From the NCBI GenBank assembly GCA_017522745.1, contig JAFWYI010000273.1, positions 1 through 12,794 of the forward strand: DNA of 12,794 nt. The letters are read 5' to 3'. Of the stretch, positions 1 to 5,449 are shown piece after piece (positions within the stretch are counted from its first letter, which is position 1; every line of letters starts with the position of its first letter). The stretch is from Mailhella sp. (GTDB taxonomy: Bacteria; Desulfobacterota; Desulfovibrionia; Desulfovibrionales; Desulfovibrionaceae). A program made the translations under genes and the position numbers. The notes beneath the pieces are model-generated. The model saw only the letters and a list, made by a program, of their open reading frames with translations. It made no database searches and was not told where the DNA came from.

Positions 1-389
1 CAGTACGCATCATCCTGTTCAACGATATCTTCAACAGAAAATTCGGTAACAACACCGCGAGTGTTAAATTTGACGTTCAACTGTTTGCCGGTAGCCTTCG
101 GCTTCTCAACAAACGGAAGAAGATCGGCGGGAGTGAATTCTCTTTCTTTATAGATATATTTCCACTCGTCCTTACCATTGTTTCCGGCTATTCTTGCAGT
201 AGGTTCACCGAACTCATCAGTCACACTGTCTTTGGTCGATTTTCCGACAACGATCCGCTGCTTGATATCTTCACGCGTCATGCCACGAATAGATTCGTCA
301 CCCTGCTTCAGCGTGCATCCCGGGAGAGCCACACAGAGGGAAAGAAAACCAACGACCAAAGCCTTACGAATCGAGAGATTCCAGTTCAT
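1..389 (-). CDS. BamE/SmpA-OmlA-like lipoprotein, 3' part outside window
   Basis: The gene reads leftwards off the window edge, so about 129 codons are visible and the C-terminus is missing. The protein begins MNWNLSIRKALVVGFLSLC and has a lipoprotein signal peptide ending in the lipobox LPGC, which puts the lipidated cysteine at residue 25. After it, the segment around residues 36-75 (GMTREDIKQRIVVGKSTKDS, then a DEFGEPT turn and DEWKYIY) matches the SmpA/OmlA (BamE-like) fold, whose members are small outer-membrane lipoproteins associated with beta-barrel assembly. True BamE is about 110-120 residues. Whether this is the BamE ortholog or one of the many paralogous lipoproteins with the same fold cannot be decided here. 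The start at 389 has only a weak GTGGGG ribosome site. It appears to be a host gene just outside the mobile element. Confidence 0.75.
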   Translation of the reverse strand, partial: MNWNLSIRKALVVGFLSLCVALPGCTLKQGDESIRGMTREDIKQRIVVGKSTKDSVTDEFGEPTARIAGNNGKDEWKYIYKEREFTPADLLPFVEKPKATGKQLNVKFNTRGVVTEFSVEDIVEQDDAY

Positions 390-462
390 GCGAGTACCCC
401 ACAAGGAAGCGCAGGCAACCCTTTAATTCTGCGCCATGTTGAGAATTTTTTCGGTATCAAGT

Positions 463-615
463 AAAGTGTACTTTTGCCTACAGGTCGGCGATAAAATACG
501 ACTTTTCAGGTATGAAATAAAACAATCTTGCAATTACAGATGGTTTCATGGTAGATGGAAGAAAACTATAATTTTGGCTGAAACCATTGGGAAAAGTACA
601 CATTTTCCGACAGGT
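463..615. repeat. Paired dyad sites downstream of the serine recombinase (res-like)
   Basis: Two similar dyad sites lie in the 225-bp gap between the lipoprotein gene and the recombinase. The left one (463-485) has arms AAAG/CTTT and the right one (590-615) has arms GGAAAA/TTTTCC. GTGTACTTTT at 466-475 is repeated exactly in inverted orientation at 592-601. The flank CCTACAGGT (477-485) recurs in direct orientation as CCGACAGGT (607-615), with a further TTTTCAGGT near 503-511. A perfect 9-bp inverted repeat (ATGGTTTCA, 540-548 and 579-587) lies between them. Dyad sites of this kind next to a small serine recombinase suggest recombination sites. The assignment is inferred from position and symmetry. 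Confidence 0.4.
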
Positions 616-1220
616 TACGTCTGGTAGTTTTGATATTTATATACACGATAGTGGAAGCCTGACCGTGATATGCCGCATCGCCTTGCGGCCTCAGCTAAGG
701 AGATGCGCTTATCTTGCCATAGTGCGTAAGCCTGTAAAAAATCAGGAGGAAGTGTTGTCTTTTTTCTCCCGAATTTCACTCCTCTGGCCTTTGCCGCCGC
801 AATTCCTTCGGCCTGTCTTTTTCTGATATTTTCTCGTTCGCTTTGGGCTACGAAGGACAACACCTGAAGAACCAGGTCGGCTATAAACGTTCCAAGCAGG
901 TCTTTGTCGCGGCGCGTGTCGAGAAGCGGCATATCGAAGACAAGGATGTCCACTTTCTTTTCGCGTGTCAGGAAGCGCCACTGCTCTTGAATTTCTTCGT
1001 AATTGCGTCCCAGACGGTCTATGCTCGTGATGCAGAGCTGGTCGCCGGGGCGCAGTTTTTTCATCAATGCCCGGTAGCGCGGTCGGGCGAAGTCCTTGCC
1101 GGACTGCTTATCTATATAGACGCGGCCTTGCGGTATGCCGCGTTCCGCCATAGCGATGAGCTGGCGGTCCTCGTGCTGATCGGTGCTGGATACGCGGACG
1201 TATCCGTAAACCTTTCCCAT
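615..1220 (-). CDS. Small serine recombinase (resolvase/invertase family)
   Basis: The 201-aa protein has the full small serine recombinase layout. The N-terminal catalytic domain starts GYVRVSSTDQ, with the nucleophile probably Ser11 by alignment with Tn3 resolvase Ser10. The active-site motif IDRLGRN is at about 67-73 and the E-helix ends SERENIRKR at about 127-135. Residues 140-152 (IAAAKARGVKFGR) form the linker, followed by a C-terminal helix-turn-helix at about 172-195 (ISLAEAARRCGISRSGFHYR). Such enzymes resolve multimers or cointegrates, or invert short segments. It is the last gene of the minus-strand mobilization block, 36 bp after the accessory gene, with a good AAAGGAG ribosome site. 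Dyad repeats just past its stop may be its target. Resolvase versus invertase cannot be told from the sequence. Confidence 0.92.
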   Translation of the reverse strand: MGKVYGYVRVSSTDQHEDRQLIAMAERGIPQGRVYIDKQSGKDFARPRYRALMKKLRPGDQLCITSIDRLGRNYEEIQEQWRFLTREKKVDILVFDMPLLDTRRDKDLLGTFIADLVLQVLSFVAQSERENIRKRQAEGIAAAKARGVKFGRKKTTLPPDFLQAYALWQDKRISLAEAARRCGISRSGFHYRVYKYQNYQT

Positions 1221-1256
1221 TGATGTTCTCCTTTTGTTTGTTTGGGTGGGGCATAG

Positions 1257-1628
1257 TTATTCAGTCTCGCTGGTCGTGGGGAGCTCATTGGTGTTCACCG
1301 GGATGTCGTGCTGAGGTGCGGCCTTCTTCGATTGGCGAATCCCATTGCGTCTCCTTGCTGCAGCAGATTTGATGAGCTGTTCCGTCTCGGTTTCGTTCAG
1401 ATACTTGGCAAGCGTGGCAGGCTTGATGGCGACACCGTTTTCATTTAGCTTCTGTGCCATTTCTCGAGTTGTGAAACCGCGCTTCCTCATACGCTGAAGC
1501 GTCGAATAAAGGGCGCGGACAGCCTCACGGAGCGTCATTTCGTGGTTGCCTTCGAGCGTCTTTTTCTCACTCTGAAGGTTGGCGAATTCCGCCTGAATTC
1601 TGCGGACAATTTCAGTATTGGTCGACAT
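1257..1628 (-). CDS. Small mobilization accessory protein (HTH-like)
   Basis: A 123-aa hydrophilic, basic protein. The start at 1628 (MSTNTEIVRR) is preferred over an upstream in-frame ATG at 1724 because the longer version would read through the oriT hairpin and 1628 has an AAAGGAAA ribosome site. Residues 51-79 (GFTTREMAQKLNENGVAIKP, ending ATLAKYLNE) have the pattern seen in small plasmid mobilization proteins of the MobB/TraK kind: a helix-turn-helix-like segment for choosing a site at the transfer origin. The C-terminal 40 residues are probably disordered. The position next to oriT, between the relaxase and recombinase genes, fits a relaxosome accessory role. That role is inferred from context and motif only. 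An inverted repeat (1645-1664) just upstream could be its operator. Confidence 0.65.
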   Translation of the reverse strand: MSTNTEIVRRIQAEFANLQSEKKTLEGNHEMTLREAVRALYSTLQRMRKRGFTTREMAQKLNENGVAIKPATLAKYLNETETEQLIKSAAARRRNGIRQSKKAAPQHDIPVNTNELPTTSETE

Positions 1629-1644
1629 AATGTGTGTTTCCTTT

Positions 1645-1664
1645 CGACGTATTTCATGACGTCG
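1645..1664. promoter_or_regulatory. Inverted repeat upstream of the accessory gene
   Basis: CGACGT (1645-1650) and ACGTCG (1659-1664) form a perfect 6-bp dyad with an 8-base spacer. It covers the ribosome-site side of the accessory gene start. It could be an autoregulatory operator or part of the relaxosome binding region. Function is inferred. Confidence 0.35.
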
Positions 1665-1703
1665 GGTTAGAGGTTCACCGATTCCCGGTCGAGCGGGACG
1701 GTC

Positions 1704-1740
1704 GCCCACGCTTTGCGAATGCAAAGCCTAGTGGGCTATA
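1704..1740 (+). other. oriT of MOBV (pMV158) type
   Basis: The plus strand carries GCCCAC (1704-1709), GCTTTGC (1710-1716), loop GAAT (1717-1720), GCAAAGC (1721-1727), bulge CTA (1728-1730) and GTGGGC (1731-1736), followed by TATA. This is an inner 7-bp stem, a GAAT loop, a 3-base asymmetric bulge and an outer stem of at least 5 bp. As I recall it, the pMV158 oriT has the same architecture: CACAC, ACTTTAT, GAAT, ATAAAGT, ATA, GTGTG, with MobM nicking TAGTGTG/TTA. By analogy the nick here would fall in TAGTGGG/CTA, between 1735 and 1736. The adjacent MOBV relaxase has its catalytic histidine at the same position as MobM. Unlike pMV158 the site is downstream of the relaxase gene. Confidence 0.8.
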
Positions 1741-1742
1741 TC

Positions 1743-1760
1743 TTGGGCCTTGGGCCAAGG
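1743..1760. repeat. Repeats beside oriT
   Basis: TTGGGCC occurs twice in tandem (1743-1749 and 1750-1756), and CCTTGG/CCAAGG forms a perfect 6-bp dyad with a one-base centre at 1748-1760. Lying immediately 3' of the predicted nick, these may be relaxosome protein binding sites. This is inference from position. Confidence 0.4.
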
Positions 1761-1775
1761 TTTGGGGAGTGCGGA

Positions 1776-2942
1776 TTATCGCGGGGAGAAGGAAGGCCCG
1801 TCGTCTTTGCGAGTGGGAGCAGACCTGCATGAAGTGAGGCGATTCTGCCGTTCCATTTCCGCGCGGCGCACCTCTTCCTGCTTTTTGGCGAGGAACTTCT
1901 CGAAGCGGGGTTTTTCTTCCGGCTGATCGAGAAAGCGCTTGAGAGTGCGCGACTCCTCTTCGGTCTCGTCTTTCTGCTTCTTCAGCTCTTCAAGCTCCCG
2001 ACGGAGGCGGTCGATCCTGCGGGCCTGCTCTTTCAGTTCGCGATTTCGCTCGGCAAGAAGTCCATCAACGATTTCCTTCCGTCCCTCCAGAATGGCCTTT
2101 TCCGCAAGAGCCTTTTTCTGCTCCGCAATGACGCGCTTCGCCTGCGCCAGCACGGTCTTGAAGTTGAACATGGATGCTTCGGGCAGCTCCTCATTTCGAG
2201 CGAGATACCTTTCGGCTTCACGGGCCTGCTTCTCGTATTCTTTAATTTTGCCCTTGAGGTGTTCTTCGAACTCGTTCGCCGCGTAGAGCGTGTCGAGCGC
2301 ATGGCGCAGAACCTTCACATTGTCGACAGCGATGCGCTCGCGCTCTTCCTTCTCCTGCTTGAACTCGCGCGTGTTCAGGTGGATGCGCCGCGCACCGGGA
2401 ACCTGCTCTACGCCGCGCTCAATACGGAAACCGCAGGATTGGAGATGTGCGGGTAGCTCACTTTGCAGGAGGCGCAGGCTTTCCCGCGTGTAGATGGCGT
2501 TGGCATTGAGCCGCCCGTCCGGCGTCACCGGGACGTGCAGGAAGTGCATATGCGGCGTCTTTTCGTCCATGTGGATCATGGCCGAGATGACGTTCTCGCG
2601 CCCCACGAAGCGGGCGAGGAAATCGCGGCTCTCATCGAAGAAGCTCCGCTGTTCCTCTGGAGACAGACGCGCAAAGAAAGGCAGGTCAGAAGTGACAATC
2701 AGGCCGCAGAGCACGACCGCGTCTTTTCGCACGGCCTTGGGCAGATTGAGTGACTCGATACGGGCCTGCACCGCACGGGCGTAGTCGCGCACTTCTGGCT
2801 GGTGCAGGTCGTAGTTCTCGCCTCTTTTTTCATGCCGGATGTCGGGGTTGGAATGGCTTCGCCGCTCGCGCCTGTTGTGGCTCTGGATGCCGCGCAGGGA
2901 CTCGCGCTTGAACTTATCCATGTGCAGAACGAGGTACGACAT
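1776..2942 (-). CDS. MOBV-family relaxase (Mob/Pre)
   Basis: This 388-aa protein nicks oriT and pilots the transferred strand during conjugative mobilization. It opens MSYLVLHMDKFKRESLRGIQ and has the N-terminal family motif SHNRRERRSHSNPDI with His22, the position of the catalytic histidine in pMV158 MobM. Metal-binding motif III is HMDEKTPHMH at 124-133, followed by VPVTPDGRLNAN. Residues from about 200 to the end are a long charged coiled coil (EERERIAV, ELKEQARRIDRLRRELEELK), usual for the family and linked to dimerisation or membrane association. The ATG at 2942 lies 3 bp after the stop of the upstream replication gene, with a GAGGGGGAT ribosome site, suggesting coupled translation. The oriT-like hairpin follows the stop by about 35 bp. 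Confidence 0.95.
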   Translation of the reverse strand: MSYLVLHMDKFKRESLRGIQSHNRRERRSHSNPDIRHEKRGENYDLHQPEVRDYARAVQARIESLNLPKAVRKDAVVLCGLIVTSDLPFFARLSPEEQRSFFDESRDFLARFVGRENVISAMIHMDEKTPHMHFLHVPVTPDGRLNANAIYTRESLRLLQSELPAHLQSCGFRIERGVEQVPGARRIHLNTREFKQEKEERERIAVDNVKVLRHALDTLYAANEFEEHLKGKIKEYEKQAREAERYLARNEELPEASMFNFKTVLAQAKRVIAEQKKALAEKAILEGRKEIVDGLLAERNRELKEQARRIDRLRRELEELKKQKDETEEESRTLKRFLDQPEEKPRFEKFLAKKQEEVRRAEMERQNRLTSCRSAPTRKDDGPSFSPR

Positions 2943-2945
2943 GGC

Positions 2946-3569
2946 TTATTTATCCCCCTCAGCGGCCAGAAGAATCTGCGAGATAGGGAGATTATCCGCC
3001 TCACGGAGAAGACTTCGAGCCTTCTCCCGATCTCCGATGAGGATCGGGCAGGGAAGAGCTTCCAGAAAGCCGTTGCGGCTGTTTTCGAGTTCCGTCAGCC
3101 CCGGAAGATGTCCCGTGACCGCCACATTTTGCCGGGAATAGGCCTGCCATATCTTCACGAAGTTCCTGCGGCTCCACAGCTCGGATTCTTCCGTGCCGAG
3201 GATGGAGCAAAGCTGAGGCCAGCCTCGATACGCTCGGACGATAACGGCCTGAGTGACGGCATTATCAAAGACGACACTGGCGTACGCGCCATGCTCGCTG
3301 ACGGCCTCCAGGACCTTGCCAGCTTCGACCTCTGCCAGATCTTCGGGAAGACCGCCGTTCAGAAGCTCAAGAAAATCGGCAGGCGTGGGCATGGAGGTGT
3401 ATTTTCGTGTGGACAGAATGCTCATGGCCGCTCGGCGAACATCTGCGATGTCATGTGAGGCGAAAAGCTGAAATCGAAGAGCTATGCCCTGTGCGCTCAA
3501 GGTTTTGCCGTAGCACTCCGCCAGCGCCTGCATAAGGTTGGAAAACGCCTTGAAGTCAGCTCTGGTCAT
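2946..3569 (-). CDS. Phage-type replication-associated protein (DUF6475-like)
   Basis: The start at 3569 (MTRADFKAFSNLMQALAECY) is preferred because GAGG lies about 7 bases upstream; in-frame ATGs at 3575, 3581 and 3608 are alternatives. The 207-aa protein has a helical N-terminus, then a YTSMPTPADFLELLNGG turn at about 57-73, and an AVIVRAYRGWPQLC segment near the middle. This layout recalls a family of phage and island replication proteins encoded next to replication initiators (DUF6475 and lambda P-like helicase-loader families). The assignment is from memory of the pattern, so the exact function is uncertain. The gene overlaps the 3' end of the preceding replication frame by 14 bases and leads directly into the relaxase gene, which supports one replication-mobilization operon. 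Confidence 0.65.
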   Translation of the reverse strand: MTRADFKAFSNLMQALAECYGKTLSAQGIALRFQLFASHDIADVRRAAMSILSTRKYTSMPTPADFLELLNGGLPEDLAEVEAGKVLEAVSEHGAYASVVFDNAVTQAVIVRAYRGWPQLCSILGTEESELWSRRNFVKIWQAYSRQNVAVTGHLPGLTELENSRNGFLEALPCPILIGDREKARSLLREADNLPISQILLAAEGDK

Positions 3570-3906
3570 CGACATCCTCATCGCCGAAGAGCAGACGTTC
3601 AGCTTCAATAGCCGCCGAGTGATTCTCTTCTACGCGCCTTTGTGCAGAAGACTTCCAGTTCCTGCCGCACTCCTCTTCGCTTTCCATACGTGCCGTGAGC
3701 TGATCGAACTTTTCACGGAGTTTGCGAGGGTTCTGGATATGCGCTTTCCAGAAGCGATCGGCACAGGCCCAGCGGATGACACGCTCGACCATTGCAGGGG
3801 CGTTCATACTTTCGTCAAAGTTCAAAGCATCATCGAGGCTCTGTGCCCAGACCTGAAGGTCAGGTTCGCGGAGCGTAGGCACATTGGCCTTGAGCGTATC
3901 CCGCAT
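3556..3906 (-). CDS. C-terminal half of the replication protein, displaced frame
   Basis: From its first ATG this frame encodes 116 aa, but it is open without a stop from 4077. The extra upstream codons (NRADAQPVEEEKERK, then SEPYRLAKLMRDTLKANV) read as natural protein continuous with the annotated part. The conserved part, LQVWAQSLDDALNFD followed by VIRWACADRFWKAHIQNPRK and LREKFDQL, is the typical C-terminal domain of phage and island replication initiators. No convincing ribosome site precedes the ATG at 3906. It is therefore best read as the second half of the protein that starts at 4529, reached by a -1 shift. The joined product would be about 324 aa. It could still be an independent short protein, but that is less likely. 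Confidence 0.6.
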   Translation of the reverse strand: MRDTLKANVPTLREPDLQVWAQSLDDALNFDESMNAPAMVERVIRWACADRFWKAHIQNPRKLREKFDQLTARMESEEECGRNWKSSAQRRVEENHSAAIEAERLLFGDEDVDDQS

Positions 3907-4529
3907 GAGCTTGGCCAGACGATACGGCTCTGAATCAACGGGCAGTTCTGCTTTTCGCTCTTTCTCTTCCTCAACAGGCTGGGCGTCTGCTCTATTAGTG
4001 AGGGAAGAAGGGAAAGGAATGGTATCGCTGGGAAAGGCAGGGGAAGGAGAGGGCTTGAAGCCCCGGTTGCCAGTCGTTCAACGACCTTGCAAGGATGTTC
4101 CGACGCCGTTAGCTCTTCGTAGGATTCCCTTGAAATACTTTTGATTCCAGCGTGTTCAAGAAGTTTGTAGAGGTCGGGGCGCGTCTTGGCCATGCGGGCC
4201 ATACGGGATGCGCCGGAACGTCGTTCGGCGTCCGACTGCCAAGTGTTCCGCTCCGTCCAGTTATGGATGCGATACGTTCCTTCCAGCGTATCAAGGAAAC
4301 GCAGCCGCGTTGCAACAGCGTTGAACGCACCTTTCTCCCCCTCCCAACGGGCGGCGATCTCGATATCGTCCTCATCCATGCCGATGAGAATACCGCTGGG
4401 ACGATTCTGCGCCGACCACAGCCAGAGTCTCAGGAGAGAGAGAACGCCTGCCTCGCCAAGCTGGCGCTGAAGTTTGACGGTCTTGGGATGGTCTAAAAAT
4501 CCGATGGAAAGTCGGATGTCGCTATTCAT
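3822..4529 (-). CDS. Replication initiator-like protein, N-terminal half, frame broken
   Basis: Residues 1-125 (MNSDIRLSIGFLDHPKTVKL, then LLRLWLWSAQNRPSGIL, then YRIHNWTERNTWQSDAERR) resemble the winged-helix N-terminal domain of phage replisome-organiser proteins. After about residue 167 this frame becomes low-quality sequence rich in S, R and P (SLLRKRKSEKQNCPLIQSR), while the frame one base back continues with good protein and the expected C-terminal domain. The gene has therefore either lost one base in a C/T-rich linker or uses a programmed -1 shift; a slippery heptamer sits at 4029-4035. The ATG overlaps the end of alpA by 8 bp, so translation is probably coupled. It likely recruits host replication proteins to the element's origin. 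Confidence 0.7.
   Translation of the reverse strand: MNSDIRLSIGFLDHPKTVKLQRQLGEAGVLSLLRLWLWSAQNRPSGILIGMDEDDIEIAARWEGEKGAFNAVATRLRFLDTLEGTYRIHNWTERNTWQSDAERRSGASRMARMAKTRPDLYKLLEHAGIKSISRESYEELTASEHPCKVVERLATGASSPLLPLPFPAIPFLSLLPSLIEQTPSLLRKRKSEKQNCPLIQSRIVWPSSCGIRSRPMCLRSANLTFRSGHRASMML
4029..4035 (-). promoter_or_regulatory. Candidate -1 ribosomal slippery site TTTCCCA
   Basis: On the minus strand the zero frame reads CCT TTC CCA, giving the heptamer T TTC CCA in the X XXY YYZ form. A -1 slip here joins the N-terminal frame (from 4529) to the downstream frame that encodes the conserved C-terminal domain. It lies inside the only interval where both frames are open (3822-4077). No upstream Shine-Dalgarno-like stimulator or strong downstream hairpin was seen, so a simple one-base deletion remains the simpler explanation. 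Confidence 0.3.
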
Positions 4530-4728
4530 AGAGGCTCTCCTTGTTGATGCGCTCCATGAGTTTACGAATGTCTTCCACTCGCCATGCGGTAGTACGAGGA
4601 CCGAGTTTCACAGGCTTCGGATAGAGGCCGGAACGGCATCCTTCCCACCATGCACTCTTGCTGATGGGGATAATGTTGAGAATCTGAGAGAGGCGAAGAT
4701 AGCCGACTTCAGGCAAATTGAGTTTCAT
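4522..4728 (-). CDS. AlpA-family DNA-binding regulator
   Basis: This 68-aa protein (MKLNLPEVGYLRLSQILNII, then SAWWEGCRSGLYPKPVKLG, then RTTAWRVEDIRKLME) has the layout of AlpA, a MerR-like winged HTH: a YLRLSQIL helix, an S..WW..C..G.YPKP.KLG core and an AWR..DI recognition end. AlpA of CP4-57 activates the element's integrase gene, and relatives act as excisionases or activators in P4-like elements. The ribosome site AAAGGAGG lies 7 bases before ATG and is among the strongest in the window. It is the first gene of the minus-strand replication-mobilization block and overlaps the next gene by 8 bp. Its targets are unknown; the integrase promoter region is an obvious candidate. Confidence 0.88.
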   Translation of the reverse strand: MKLNLPEVGYLRLSQILNIIPISKSAWWEGCRSGLYPKPVKLGPRTTAWRVEDIRKLMERINKESLYE

Positions 4729-4819
4729 AGGAATACCTCCTTTTGATGTTATGAATTTACGACGCTATTAGCACAATTTTATGAATAAAAACAATATGAT
4801 TGATTATGTACTACTGTGT

Positions 4820-4855
4820 TTTACCTGGGACTATCGTGGTTTACTGTGGACTATC
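4820..4855. repeat. Iteron-like tandem repeat, 20-bp period
   Basis: TTTACCTGGGACTATC (4820-4835) and TTTACTGTGGACTATC (4840-4855) share 13 of 16 bases at a spacing of exactly 20 bp, close to two helical turns. They sit upstream of alpA in the only large non-coding stretch of the element. Replication initiator or regulator binding sites are the likely roles. Further copies outside these two are too degenerate to claim. Confidence 0.5.
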
Positions 4856-4874
4856 CAGCTTTATGAATCACGCC

Positions 4875-4913
4875 TTTTTTCATCAAAAAAATCTTAAAAA
4901 AGTTTAAAAAAAA
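4875..4913. other. Phased A-tracts, predicted curved AT-rich DNA
   Basis: T6 (4875-4880), A7 (4885-4891), A6 (4896-4901) and A8 (4906-4913) have centres about 10.5, 10.5 and 11 bp apart, matching the helical repeat. This is the classic arrangement for intrinsic DNA curvature. With the neighbouring tandem repeats it resembles the AT-rich unwinding or bending part of a replication origin, or a promoter-upstream bend. Confidence 0.5.
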
Positions 4914-4961
4914 TATGACTCCCTGTCGGCGGCACGTCGAAAATGCAGCAAACGGGGAGTC
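4906..4961 (-). terminator. Candidate minus-strand terminator or RNA hairpin
   Basis: GACTCCC (4917-4923) pairs with GGGAGTC (4955-4961) around a 31-base GC-containing loop. On the minus strand the hairpin is followed within 4 bases by eight T residues (4913-4906). This resembles a rho-independent terminator for a short transcript entering from the right, well upstream of alpA. The large loop makes it an unusual one. No coding ORF feeds into it, so a small RNA or attenuator is possible. Confidence 0.35.
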
Positions 4962-5017
4962 GTTTGGAAAAGCTAGAGGAATCGCAGCAGGCGTCTAATC
5001 GGATATTTTGCAACTTC

Positions 5018-5111
5018 GCCTATAGGCTATGGTGATAATCATTGATATCAAGTTAGTATCATACAGCTACGACGCCACGGCATGAGAAAAGTGTGATACT
5101 CATGATTATCA
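5018..5111. promoter_or_regulatory. Cluster of palindromes upstream of the CII-like gene
   Basis: Within about 95 bp are a perfect palindrome GCCTATAGGC (5018-5027), a perfect palindrome TTGATATCAA (5042-5051), and a two-part inverted repeat. In the repeat, TGATAATCAT (5033-5042) matches ATGATTATCA (5102-5111), and AGTATCATAC (5055-5064) matches GTGTGATACT (5091-5100) with one mismatch. This density suggests operators for the phage-type regulators or an origin component. No clear sigma-70 promoter for the gene at 5148 could be fixed. Together with 4729-5017 this explains the 419-bp gap without a gene. Confidence 0.5.
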
Positions 5112-5147
5112 GCTGATCTCAGAACCTCGTCATAAGGAAGGAGAGAT

Positions 5148-5402
5148 ATGAAGGACAGATTGCTGTCAGTATTTCAGGAGACGCTTTTTCAAAGCGGGCA
5201 TACCGCCAACGAAATAGCCAAGGGGATCAAGAAGCCGTATTCCACCCTGATGCGCGAATGCAATCCCTACGACAAGGGGGCAAAGCTGGGAGCCCTGACG
5301 CTTTTTGAAATCATGAGCTTCACCAAGAATGTGGAGCCCCTGCGCGAGATGGCTCACCTCATGGGGTACGAACTGATGCCGCATGAGAATTCGTTCCACT
5401 GA
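5148..5402 (+). CDS. Phage regulatory CII-family protein
   Basis: This 84-aa protein reads MKDRLLSVFQETLFQSGHTA, then NEIAKGIKKPYSTLMRECNP, then ALTLFEIMSFTKNVEPLREM and AHLMGYEL. That is the arrangement of the phage CII/CP76 family: a helix, an A..I.K.YSTL..E.NP recognition segment, and a LTL.E....T.....L..MA...GY tail. Such proteins act as transcription activators or replication-linked regulators in P2- and P4-like elements. It is the only plus-strand gene in the element, divergent from alpA across the palindrome-rich region. A strong ribosome site (AAGGAAGGAG) precedes ATG. It ends against a terminator shared with the opposing nuclease gene. Confidence 0.75.
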   Translation: MKDRLLSVFQETLFQSGHTANEIAKGIKKPYSTLMRECNPYDKGAKLGALTLFEIMSFTKNVEPLREMAHLMGYELMPHENSFH

Positions 5403-5404
5403 AT

Positions 5405-5436
5405 AAAAAGGCTGGCCTGAATCTTTCAGGTCAGCC
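5405..5436 (-). terminator. Rho-independent terminator of the ATPase-nuclease gene
   Basis: GGCTGGCCTGA (5410-5420) pairs with TCAGGTCAGCC (5426-5436) through 11 bp with one G-T wobble and a 5-base loop. On the minus strand the hairpin is followed by TTTTTATT. It begins 13 bp past the stop of the nuclease gene and also sits just after the convergent CII-like gene. Confidence 0.85.
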
Positions 5437-5449
5437 CTCATAATCGGTA

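Noticed and set aside
178..826. Short plus-strand frames at 178-426, 436-627 and 587-826
   Set aside because: They overlap the lipoprotein or recombinase genes, or non-coding repeats, and lack ribosome sites and recognisable sequence.
2802..3458. 218-codon plus-strand open frame
   Set aside because: Runs across the relaxase and replication genes on the opposite strand and matches no family; a composition shadow.
4820..4855. CRISPR-like repeats
   Set aside because: Only two imperfect 16-bp units without unique spacers of proper length, and no cas genes.
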